From: Prorocentrum cordatum | Lineage: Eukaryota > Sar > Dinophyceae > Prorocentrales > Prorocentraceae | Direction: 5' to 3' | Assembly: GCA_963575745.1 (NCBI GenBank) | Contig: CAUYUJ010015838.1 | Span: forward strand, 205,001-269,000 | DNA: 64,000 nt | Shown: positions 9,723 through 18,394 of the stretch, piece by piece | Numbering within the stretch: the first letter of the stretch is position 1 | How the letters are laid out: every line of letters begins with the position of its first letter | Translations under genes and position numbers: made by a program | The notes under the pieces: model-generated | Told to the model about the DNA's origin: nothing | The model's input: the letters and a program-made list of their open reading frames with translations, nothing else | The model's database searches: none

Positions 9723-9744
9723 CTTGAGCCAAAGTGGCCACGGA
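9723..9744 (-). other. Decayed dinoflagellate spliced leader at the 5' end of LINE-C
   Basis: The minus strand here matches the 22-nt DinoSL at 20 of 22 positions; both differences are transitions. It ends in GGCTCAAG and lies about 340 nt upstream of the ORF1 start region. Spliced leaders are added to dinoflagellate mRNAs by trans-splicing, so a genomic copy at this place marks reinsertion of a trans-spliced RNA. A (TCC)n tract lies directly upstream. Confidence 0.85.
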
Positions 9745-9790
9745 GGAGGAGGAGGAGGACAAGGAGGAGTACGCTGGCCAAAAGAGAGGG
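9741..9790 (-). repeat. (TCC)n tract upstream of LINE-C spliced leader
   Basis: On the plus strand GGA repeats run directly out of the SL relict and are interrupted by GACAAGG. A nearly identical interruption occurs upstream of LINE-B. Confidence 0.8.
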
Positions 9791-9984
9791 ACGAGAAGAG
9801 GGCAGGCGGACAAGAAGCGAGAAGAGGGCAAGACGTCGTCGTTGCGGCCGCATGCGTCGGCGCCTGCGGGGCCGTGCCAATCAGCGCGGACAGGTCTGCC
9901 CACTGCCTGCAGACCTGCAGAAATAGGGCCCCTGCCACGGCGACGGTCGACGCAGGACGCTGGCGACAGGAATGATAACAATGG

Positions 9985-10313
9985 AAGCAGGCATCATTAT
10001 ACAACAAGATAGACAACAGAGCACGTTTGCCAAGAGGAAAACAATCTATAAAACTGAATTCAGGTGGCACCAGGGGCAAGGCTAAGACAATCACCAAAGT
10101 GGGGGAAGCAGAGAAGGGGCGAGAAGCCAGAGAGCTGATTACCTCACGCTCCAGGGCACGGAAACACTCGTACGACCCGCGAACCTCATGAATACATACA
10201 ACATCACGGTACTGAGTCATATTGATAAGCTGCCTGATCTTTGCGCGGCGGGTGAGCTGCGGGGCGCGCAGTGCGCCGAAGAGCGAACGAGCATTCCAAG
10301 ATGCAACTGAAAC
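9985..10313 (-). pseudogene. LINE-B ORF2: N-terminal fragment of APE endonuclease
   Basis: The fragment starts VSVASWNARSLFG (10313-10275), followed by DVVCIHEVRGSYE, the WN and QE/HE region of APE endonucleases. Further on, PLGKRALLSILLYND resembles AGRVLLVTIHNSE of LINE-A. GDFN, SDH and the whole RT are absent. The frame is open from 10703, but 10703-10316 is Ser/Ala-rich and has no recognisable motif. Confidence 0.6.
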
Positions 10314-10730
10314 ACGCTTGCACGGCAAGAAAAGGCTGTCTCGCATCAGCAACGCAGGCCAGTCTACCGTGAACGACGAAGTAGAGCAGGAGGATGAGGA
10401 CGTAGAACTTGCCGAAGGTGCCGAGCGTGCAGACGACCCACCAGGACTGGAAGACCCAGACGCGCTGGGCGACGAGGATGAGGCTCTTGCTCTTCTCTCT
10501 GAAGTGGCTATTCCGCATGTAGACCAAATTCTCTTCGTAAGTGGCGGTGTGGCGTGTTGCTGGTCGTCGCTGTCTGCCGCTTGCACAGGCGTGGAACGTA
10601 CACCGCAAGCGCCCACGCAGAACGGGACACCCAAACCAGTCAAATCACAATCCACAGGAGAGGCGAGGATGCCCTGTGGCATATCATGCAAGTCGACCTT
10701 CATGCACTGCTGGCTTGGCAGAGCGGTCTC

Positions 10731-11696
10731 CTAGATCAGGATGCTCTCAACCGTGCTGCTGATGGTGGCATCAGTGAAGCCGATCTTCTTCAATGCCACG
10801 ACGTTGGGAATGACATCCAATTGCATCGACTCTACGCCTTTCACCTGGAAGAGGTTCTCCGTGTCTTCATTCGAGATCAGCCATAGCGTGCCGCGAAATC
10901 CTTGCGAGCCTAGCGTAAAGGATGGACTCCACTTGTTATAGGCCTTGGCTGTCTCCACAATCTTGGACCAGAGGACGCCGAGGATGCGGTTGACTTTGCG
11001 GATGGCTGGCGGTGCGTCCATGCGGATCTTCAATTCACAGTCAGTATTGGTGCGAGGGTCTCGCCACTTCACACCCAGGGTCCGAGCGCGCATCAAGAAA
11101 TCCTTGGCCGCCTCATTCGAATCAAAGATGATGCTGTAGGCCGCCTGGAAGTTGTGGGACTTGGGCATTGCCGTGATGCCGTTGGGGACATGCTTTTGGA
11201 TGAGCTGTGTAGCATGGACACTCATGACCTTGGCTAGCAGCGGTCTCGGGAAGCCCGCGATCCAGATCTTGCGGTTGTCCCTCTCCTTCTCGGGCTCTTG
11301 TGATGCGGCCGATGCATTTGACCTGGTCGATGGAGTACGCGATGACAGCGCAGCAAGCTCGGCCTGCATCTTGAGATTATGGGCCTTCATGTCCTTCAGT
11401 CGATTGTCAACAGCTTCAGTCATGACGGTGGCAGCAGCGGATTGTGCTGCCTCCATGCTGGTATTAATTCTATCCTCGATCGCCTTCATCCGTGCAGTCA
11501 GCCCGTCGATCCTGATCTCGTGCTCGTGAATGTTTCTCTTCACCTCTGTGACGTCATCCTTTGTGGCCATGTTCGTGCGAATGTCACCCAGCATCTCGCA
11601 TATCAAGTCGGCGTTGCCAGTACGCCCATGCTTCGGGACCAAGCAATCTTCCTCTGCCACTGGCGTTGGGCACACCATCTCATCATCAGAAGCCAT
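10731..11696 (-). CDS. LINE-B ORF1 protein, intact frame
   Basis: The frame is open from 11819; I prefer the Met at 11696 (MASDDEMVCPTP) because the preceding residues are arginine/alanine-rich leader-like sequence. About 35-120 residues in is a long charged coiled coil (VTEVKRNIHEHEIRIDGLTA, then KDMKAHNLKMQAEL). It is followed by an RRM-like stretch (RKIWIAGFPRPLLAK, YSIIFDSNEAAKDFL). The C-terminal domain reads CELKIRMDAPPAIRKVNRIL and FRGTLWLISNED. Coiled coil, RRM and C-terminal domain is the usual LINE ORF1p order for RNA-binding trimers. No frameshift is visible, unlike its ORF2. Confidence 0.7.
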   Translation of the reverse strand: MASDDEMVCPTPVAEEDCLVPKHGRTGNADLICEMLGDIRTNMATKDDVTEVKRNIHEHEIRIDGLTARMKAIEDRINTSMEAAQSAAATVMTEAVDNRLKDMKAHNLKMQAELAALSSRTPSTRSNASAASQEPEKERDNRKIWIAGFPRPLLAKVMSVHATQLIQKHVPNGITAMPKSHNFQAAYSIIFDSNEAAKDFLMRARTLGVKWRDPRTNTDCELKIRMDAPPAIRKVNRILGVLWSKIVETAKAYNKWSPSFTLGSQGFRGTLWLISNEDTENLFQVKGVESMQLDVIPNVVALKKIGFTDATISSTVESILI

Positions 11697-11866
11697 CGCA
11701 GTGGTGCGGCTGCCCTGATTCAGAAGGTGCCTAAACGGAGCTGTCCTGCGGGCGGCCGATGACCTGGCCTCGGGAGCAGGAAACAAGGCAGCTCGAGGGC
11801 AAATGCCTATGAGGACCACTTTGGCCCTCAGTCTGGAATCTCGCTACACCGTAGCTTTCATCCAGA

Positions 11867-11888
11867 CTTGAGCCACAATGGCTACGGA
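11867..11888 (-). other. Decayed dinoflagellate spliced leader at the 5' end of LINE-B
   Basis: The minus strand matches the 22-nt DinoSL at 21 of 22 positions (one A/C difference on the plus strand, within CTTGAGCCACAATGGCTACG). It is about 170 nt upstream of the ORF1 start Met used below. Confidence 0.9.
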
Positions 11889-12005
11889 AGGAGGACAAGG
11901 AGGAGGAGGAGGAGGAGAAGGATGAGGAAGAGGAGGAAGAGGAGAGGATGAGTAGGAGGAGAAGGAGGAGGAAGAGGAGAAGGGGGAGGAGGGGACGAGG
12001 AGGTC
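11886..12005 (-). repeat. (TCC)n-rich tract upstream of LINE-B spliced leader
   Basis: An imperfect GGA/GAGGAG tract of about 110 bp on the plus strand begins at the SL relict and includes GGAGGACAAGGAGG. Confidence 0.85.
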
Positions 12006-12704
12006 GAGGATGAGACACCGCGAATCGCGAACCACGAATGACTTCGCGCCCTCGTGGCGGCCCTTGGATTTTTCTTGAACGTGTACGCTGAAGGCGACAA
12101 CTCAGTGAAGGTCTTCGTGGGGTGCGAAACAAATTGAGCCGATCTGCGAATCGATGAAAGTCAGGCTGGGAAATATGAGGTACTGGGCCCGATCAGAGGA
12201 GACGAATACCAAGAGGGTAACATTTGTAAGGCATCAGGTTGCGCATCGACAGCTCCAGAGGCGGCGCGCCTCGGGCGTTCCGCCCCACAGGGTTGGGGTG
12301 ATGAGGCCGTTCTGAACTACTCAGGGGGCCTGCTGAGGCCAGCTGGGACTACTCGGGGGGCATGTTGAGGCCAAACAGGAGTACCTGGGGCGAAAGCCTT
12401 ACTAGTAGCACCAGGAGGATACAACATCCCAAGAATTGCAGCATACAGTGCGGACGCGGCCCCAAGAAACCCTGACAAAAACCCAAACCTGAAAGTCCGC
12501 GCACGACGTGGAATTCAAGGGGTAACTCAAGGCAGCCCCAACGCAGTAGATTCTCAACGTTGGCGGGAATGCCGCACAACGCGCGCACTGAATTCGCCAG
12601 CCCAAAGGGCCAGAGGCGTGCTACGACCTTTGGTAACAAGTTCGCAGTATTTCTAATTCGCGCGCGCGTGGCGGCCCCTGGGGACCCATGGACGAAACGT
12701 ACCC
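12006..12704. other. No gene seen; unique-looking sequence
   Basis: A minus-strand open frame at 12738-12349 ends with a hydrophobic run (LGCCILLVLLVRLSPQVLLF) but has no recognisable domain or context. I do not call it a gene. Confidence 0.4.
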
Positions 12705-12777
12705 CGGGCGATGCCCAAGTGACGCCTGGGCGATGCACGGGCGATGCCCGTGCGATGCCCGGGCGATGCCCGGGCGC
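12705..12777. repeat. 10-bp GC-rich tandem repeat (GGCGATGCCC)
   Basis: About six imperfect copies of GGCGATGCCC are visible, for example at 12740-12776. Each copy is nearly self-complementary (GGGC..GCCC). Confidence 0.8.
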
Positions 12778-12825
12778 TCTAGGAGTGCGCCAGAAAGGCG
12801 CCGGGACGCCCCCTTAATGTTTTCG

Positions 12826-13606
12826 CGTAGTGTGTTGGGCCTGTGTGTTGTGTTGGTGTAGTATGTTGGCGTAGAGACCCTGCGTGGTGTATTTGCGTAG
12901 TGTTTTCGCGTATGGTATTAGCGTCGCCGTTTGGCGTGCAATGCTTGACCAGGAAATTTGCGTAGTGCATTTCGCGGAGTGCCTCGCGCCCGTGGAGTGA
13001 TGAGCTTTCCGCGTGATGTTGTCGCGTAGTGTTTCGTCGACCCGCAAACTCTAGAAGGGATTCAGAACTGCGAGGCCTCTACGTAGTGTAACTACGTAGT
13101 GTATTTGCGTAGTGCCTTTACGTAATGTATTTAAATCGTGTGTTGCGCAGCGTACTCGCCATATTGTAGTTTACGTAGTGGGTTTGCGTATTCCTGGGGA
13201 CGCTGCCGAGCACCTCGAGGCAATGCTGGAGACGTCCGTGGTGACGCTACTGTGGCGGGGGCTGCGTCGTGCTCCCCTGCGCTGTGCCGCGCCGCACTGG
13301 GACGTGACAGGGAACGCGCTTCGAAGTGCATCTGCGTAGTGTAAACACGTCGTGCATTTACGTAGTGTTTGTTTGCGTAGTGTTTGGTTGCGTAGTGTCT
13401 GTTTCATGTTGGAGCTTCGTGCTGGTGTATCATAAGATACGAAGTGTATCTACGTAGTGTATGTGTGCAATGCATCTACGTGGTGTACGTGCGCGGTGTA
13501 TTCACGTAGGGTATCTACGTAGTGTATTTACTTAGTGTGTTCACGTAGTGGATTTACGTAGTGTATTTACGCAGTGTATTTAAGTAGTGAATTTACGTAG
13601 TGTCGG
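12826..13606. repeat. Degenerate TACGTAGTGTATTT minisatellite
   Basis: ACGTAGTG or GCGTAGTG recurs every 10-25 bp for about 780 bp, most regularly at 13440-13606. A GC-rich unique block (13190-13330) interrupts it. ACGT palindromes are frequent within the unit. Confidence 0.85.
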
Positions 13607-14594
13607 GTTCAATTTTAAGCGTGCTTTATTTCACTACTAAATTTCTAGATCACGGTTGAGCATCAACGTTCACACACACACACACACGTGCGAGCGTGCC
13701 ATCCATCGTACTGGAAAATGTTCGGGAGGAGGGGGAACAGGAGAAGAACAGTTTCCAAGGTGGGGCAAACACACAATCTTGTGTGCCTCAGGGAATCACC
13801 TCAAGGGGCATTGCATGCGCGGCAACACTGCGCCCCGAACCGCCCTGCTGTCGTGCATCATGCATTGCAAAGAGTACGATGGACAGAGGACAGGACGCAA
13901 AGAGGGAGGAGGGATAAATGCCATAGAGGAAGAAGGGGAAGAAAATGGTGAATCGGGGGGACACGGGAGGATGCAGGAAGGGGGGGAGTCGAGTGGATCC
14001 AAGAAGGAGAAGGAGGAGGAGGAGGAGGAGGAGAACGACGACGACGACAAGGTGTAGCACTGGGGAGTAGGATGAGGAGGAAGGGGAGGAATGACATAAT
14101 GCATGAACGATGGGCGAAGGATAAGGACAACAATGAGGGTGCATGATGACGATGGGGAGGAAGAGGGAGAATGAGGGAGGAACAAAATATAAAGACCATC
14201 AATAAGGGGCAGGAGGAACATCAACTCTCGGATGAGAATGTGCGGCAATAGTCCAGGGACCAAAATCCAAGGAATTCCGCACGCCCGTAGCGGAATAAGC
14301 CATGCGCAAGCCCTCCACGAGTGACGACACGACGGCTGCTGTAAACGTCTGATATTTGCCTGCAGCTCACACTTTGGATCAGAACAGCTCAGACTCACAC
14401 GCAGCACTGGTAGGCATCACGCTAGGGCACAGCCTGACCACACGCAGGACACAGAGCGGCACACAAGTGAGACAGACCTTGCCACAACCAGGGCGCGAGC
14501 AGTCCCGACAACTAAGACCTGTCCTCGAGGGACCTCCAAACCGCATCATCAGCCTGTTCTGCGGCAACTCACGGGAGCCTCCCGTGCCATCTCA
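13607..14594. other. No gene seen; short CA and GGA tracts
   Basis: A (CA)n tract lies at 13671-13687 and an imperfect (GGA)n/(GAC)n tract at 14008-14050. Open frames on both strands follow these tracts and lack domains. Confidence 0.5.
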
Positions 14595-14730
14595 TTGGCT
14601 CTTGCGAATCGACGCTGATCGACGCCAGCCGACGTTAATCGACGCTACAAGTACGCTAATCGATGCTAGAGGGCGCTAATCGACGTTTAAGTCGGCGCTA
14701 CCTCACCGATCACCAAACGCTAATCGACTC
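14595..14730. repeat. TAATCGACGCT tandem repeat
   Basis: About nine imperfect copies of (T/G)ATCGACGC(T/C) with 11-16 bp spacing occur in this stretch. Confidence 0.75.
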
Positions 14731-16055
14731 AAGGGCACTCTGAAGGCGAACTTGCGAGGGTATACGGCCAGACTTAGAACATACTTACATCCTTCAAGAG
14801 CATGACGCCGGCCAACCTGAAGAACAGTCCAGGACACCCTCCCCCAAGACGCACACGAATATCCAACAAGCACGAAGAACATTAGGGTACCGTCCCCAAA
14901 CCGGCCTCGATCTTTTACCTCGGTCCGACAGTACAAGGCTCCCATGATTTGCTATCGACGCCATGCCTGCGAGTGTTGTTGATGGCGACAGGCTGCCAAT
15001 AGGCCTGGACGCCCTCGGTAGAAGGCCGAGAAAACTGGTATGGGGTTCGGAAGAAACCTCCCTAGAGCAGCCTCGTGGCCAACACGGGAGGGAATCAACT
15101 GTGAAAAGCCGCTGCAGGGCAGCTCGCAGCCGAGGGGGGGGGACGGCGGCCATCGCACTTCCGCACCACCGTCAGTGTGCAGGGGGGTGGAGACCCTCAC
15201 AAGAGCCAGGGCATATCAGCGCCGCGCTGACAAGACAGGACAGGGGCACGCTTCGAAACCCTGCCTGCCAACGCCGCGCTCAGCGCCCCACCTTTGCCGC
15301 CGACCCGGCGCGGTCCCTGCCGCGCGCGTCACGGCTGGCCCGCCGCCCCCGCGAGCGGAGGGGGGCGCGGCGCCCCTGCAGGACACGTGCTGTGCCGTCC
15401 CCCCCTCGGGGCCGCCGGCCCGGACACCCGGCGTCTCGAGAAGATCGGGGCGGACGTTTTTCATAGGCTGCGGCCTCCAGGGGCCCTCACCGGGCCTCGG
15501 GACCGTAGGTGGGCAAAGAGGTGGAGCCCTTGACTCCGCCCCCCCCTCCCCCCAGACTCAAAGTTGGTCCCAGGCATTCGGCAGCACAGGCGTGAGAGGA
15601 CAAAACAAGTGGAACCACCAGGGCCTCCGCGAGGCCCGACCGAACTTTGAATCTGGGGAGGGGGTCGAACCTGGCGGGGTTCTGCCTTTTCCCCATCGTG
15701 CTACCATGAGCGTGTTTTTGCTCATGCTCGATAGCGGGGCGGGGCCGGTAACCCCACGCTTCGCGGAAGTGCCGTCCGGGAACGTCTAGGAATCACCAAA
15801 CAGGCATCTCGGAGGTCAACCCGAATCGTAAAAGTACCTGGGGGGAGGGGGCGGCCGGGGCCAGTAACGGCCGCCATCGCGAGCCAAGAACCAGAACGCT
15901 CTCCATGAGGCACGCTGAGTGGGGAGCGGAGGGAGATGCTCTGGCCACGGCTAGCCTCGGCCACGCAAAGGCACTCAGATCTATGTAAGGATCGGGCCGA
16001 AACCAGGGCCCCTCTCCCAGACCCCCGGCGCATGCCTTGTTCAGGACGTCGACCC

Positions 16056-16165
16056 CCCGAGGTCTCGACCCTTTCGCCGGGGCCAGCCTTTCGTCCCGAG
16101 TCGTTGTCTGACGCCCCCGAGGCCCGGCAAGGGCCCCCCCCAGAGGCCAGGAGTAGCGAAAAGCC
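16056..16165 (-). repeat. Dispersed GC-rich repeat, inverted copy
   Basis: Reverse complement of the family at 16655-16782 and 29378-29492, with GTCGACCCCC, CCCGAGTCG, GAGGCCCGGCAAGGGCCC in reverse order. Copies in both orientations 500 bp apart could form a hairpin. Confidence 0.7.
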
Positions 16166-16321
16166 TCCCGTCGTGATCTCTCTCCCTGACTCGAGGGGGT
16201 CCGGGCTCGGAGGAGGGCGAGCTGAGACAGCGGCCGCTCAAGATCGGCCCCCAGATCCCTGCCGGGGTCCAGAGGCACCAGCGTCCCGAGCCGCTGGGGA
16301 AACCAAAAGGTACCGCTGCTG

Positions 16322-16400
16322 CCCCCCCCCGGGGACCTCTCCTGGGGTGCGTTCCGACCAGAATTTCGAAGCGAATCCGGCGGTGGCGACGAGGGCCTCC
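16322..16400 (+). repeat. Dispersed repeat shared with 56372-56450
   Basis: CCTCTCCTGGGGTG, GACCAGAAT.TCGA and GCGGTGGCGACGAGGGC occur in the same order and spacing at 56.4 kb. Identity is roughly 80% by eye over about 75 bp. Confidence 0.7.
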
Positions 16401-16654
16401 CAAAAAAGGGGAGGACGGCCGAAGGGTCGCAGTATGGTTACCTTTTCCTTCCAGGGCCGCGCCCAGCTCCCACCCTAGTTAAGGCCGACGGGCCGAAGCC
16501 AGAGCTCCTCCCCCACACACCCCGAGCCTGGAGTATATACTCACTGCTCAGGCGCCTTTTGGCCTTGGCCTTGTGCCTCTGCGTCCTCCTTCCGTCGTCC
16601 GCAGACCCTCTCGAGCCATGAAAAAATAGCGACGGGAGGCGTTTCGCTCTTCTT

Positions 16655-16782
16655 TGGCTCTGGGGACCCTCACCGGGCGTCGGGAGCGTCAAAAAACGAC
16701 TCGGGATGAAAAACAGGTCAGGGGGATAGGTCGAAACCTTTGGGGTCGACGTCATGATGAAGAAATCATGACGTCTCGGGTC
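16655..16782 (+). repeat. Dispersed GC-rich repeat, copy near 16.7 kb
   Basis: The order CTCACCGGGC.TCGGGA.CGTC, AAAAA.CGA.TC, GG..GAAA, GGGGTCGACGT and ATCATGACGTCT matches the copy at 29378-29492, and the inverted copy at 16056-16165. The shared length is about 115-125 bp. Confidence 0.75.
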
Positions 16783-17148
16783 TGGAGTTGGTTCCCGCCT
16801 CTCATCCGCTCGCAGCCACGGCCAGTGCCCGCGCGCAGAGCGAGCCGCGACCCACCCGCGTCCGCCCTTGGTGGCGCGGTCCTTTCGGAAGGGCTCCAGC
16901 AGGAATGGTGGGGACCAGCCGGCCCGTCGCCCGAGGCGCGAGCGTCGTGGACGAGGACGTGGATTGCCGCGGGGAGCACACCTCGTTGGTCGTGGGCGGG
17001 TCTGGGACGGGGGTGCCGCCGAGGTCGTCCCAGTCCTTGGCGCGCGGTCAACGTGGAGAGAGGTCGCTGGGGCGATGGCCTCGGGGGGCCCGAAAGCGGG
17101 CCCGAATGATGGGCCGATCTTCCACCACCGCTACCGTGGGCAGGAGAG

Positions 17149-17282
17149 GGAGGAGGAGGAGGAGGAGGAGGAGGAGGAGGAGGAGGAGGAGGAGGAGGAG
17201 GAGGAGGAGGAGGAGGAGAGGGAGGAGGAGGAGGAGGAGGAGGAGGAGGAGGAGGAGGAGGAACGGGAGGAGGAGGAGGACC
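17149..17282. repeat. (GGA)n microsatellite
   Basis: About 130 bp of nearly pure GGA. It keeps all frames of one strand open and so creates poly-Glu, poly-Arg and poly-Pro false reading frames. Confidence 0.95.
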
Positions 17283-18312
17283 TCTCCATCTTCCCTTCTC
17301 CCCCGTCCTACGTATGGTAGTGGTGGTGGAATGTTGGCCCACCACCGAGGCGAGGCCAGGTTATCGGGGCAGGAATCGCTACGCGCAACCGTGGTTCGAA
17401 AGCACTGCGTGATGGCTATGGTGAAGGGGCCAAGAGACACACACACATAAATACATACAAATCCCAGGATTCCCAATAGTTTAGCATATGTTCTGGATTG
17501 TCGTCTTCCCCCCACTTCCCATGTTTTCCCATATCTTCTTGGGGATCGCTGATGAATTGTGTCTATGTGTTTGTTCCCCTCCTGATATCGGGCTGGGTCC
17601 CTGGAAGCTCGCTCCCCCGCGCGGCCCACGTCCCCCCCCCCTCATTCCGCCACTCAGCTCGGCGGAGCCGCCCCTTCCCCACCCGACCGATGGTACTGGG
17701 GCATCTGGACGGACAGAATCTGCTTGCGTGGCGCACTCCGAGTGGGAGATACGTCTAGCCTGCAAAAAGAGGCAGTGCTCCATTGGACACCACTCACGAC
17801 TCGCGGTGTGCGCGTCCACGACGGACTGACAACCTGCGCTGGCAAATGTCAAGAGTGTGAGTGGCCCGGATACAACGAGAACCCACTGCAGAATTACAAG
17901 TAGCTTCTGGAGCTGAAGCCTGATACGATGGGTCCTTCCTCGTCTGCCCATCACCCTCCCTCGTCCCCTCTTTTCTTCGACCCCTCCTCCTCCGCCTCAA
18001 TCCCAGTCGCCGTCCTCCTCCCTCATCGCCCTCTTCGTCCTACTCCTCCTCCTTCCCCTCCTGCTCCTGCCTCTGCCGATGCTCCTCCCCCTTCTCCTCC
18101 CCCATCCCCCTACCCTCACAAGCGGCGAACGCGATCGGGCAACAAAAAAAGCCCAGGGCCCCGGCCCGCGAGGCCGCGGATACGAATATGTTCCGCGGAC
18201 CGCAGCAAAGCAAATATAGAGAAGAAGGTCGTCGGCACTGGCAACGAAAGACGTTTGGCAGTTCCTCCGCCACTCCACGTTCTGCCATCACGGATGGGCG
18301 GGCGGCATAGCG
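17283..18312. other. No gene seen; pyrimidine-rich tract at 17.96-18.11 kb
   Basis: CTC-rich polypyrimidine sequence occupies about 17960-18115. It lies downstream of the PBZ exon on the minus strand and may be intron or 3' flank of that gene. Confidence 0.4.
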
Positions 18313-18394
18313 GATCCGGATCTTGTGGATGGGAGAACTGTTGAAGATGGTCTGGATTCTTCCGGAAACAAGCAGCTCCATATTTGCACCTCTC
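18313..18394 (-). CDS. PBZ-type zinc-finger exon (partial host gene)
   Basis: The minus strand encodes CKYGAACFRKNPDHLQQFSH, which fits the PBZ (poly(ADP-ribose)-binding zinc finger) pattern C-x5-C-x6-H-x5-H exactly. It includes the characteristic KYG, C-[FY]-R-K-N-P and F-S-H elements, and is followed by PQDPD. First Cys codon is 18388-18386, last His 18331-18329. PBZ fingers bind poly(ADP-ribose) in DNA-damage response proteins. A good splice acceptor, TTGCAG, ends at 18395, so the exon probably starts at 18394. Its 3' end is not clear; the frame stays open to about 18116. I could not find the neighbouring exons. Unlike almost everything else here, this is likely a host gene piece. Confidence 0.65.

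Larger units (their letters stand above)
1..9744 (-). mobile_element. LINE-C: non-LTR retrotransposon, split by a YR element and cut by the window edge
   Basis: This is one decayed LINE read from high to low coordinates. It starts with a spliced-leader relict (9723-9744), then ORF1 N-terminal part (about 9410-8985), the inserted YR element (8984-2655), ORF1 C-terminal part (2654-2185), APE endonuclease (2135-1340), linker and the start of reverse transcriptase (1282-1, continuing outside). The two halves belong to one element because joining base 8985 side to base 2654 side through a single ATGG restores the ORF1 frame, and both halves align to consecutive parts of LINE-A ORF1. Several frameshifts show that it is dead. 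Confidence 0.85.
9780..11888 (-). mobile_element. LINE-B: 5' part of a second non-LTR retrotransposon
   Basis: Minus-strand order is (TCC)n, SL relict (11888-11867), ORF1 (11696-10731), then the beginning of ORF2 APE (10313 to about 9985). It stops where the (TCC)n-SL of LINE-C begins. The missing APE remainder and RT suggest that LINE-C inserted into it or that a deletion joined them. Confidence 0.75.
14731..17148. other. GC-rich non-coding block with copies of two dispersed repeats
   Basis: Copies of one dispersed repeat (CTCACCGGGCCTCGGGACCG core) lie at 15478-15512 (+), 16056-16165 (-) and 16655-16782 (+). A second dispersed repeat lies at 16322-16400. Long open frames on both strands reflect the GC content and show no domain. 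Confidence 0.55.

Noticed and set aside
16752-17345. Poly-Pro, poly-Glu and poly-Arg reading frames
   Set aside because: They are translations of the (GGA)n microsatellite with no conserved ends.
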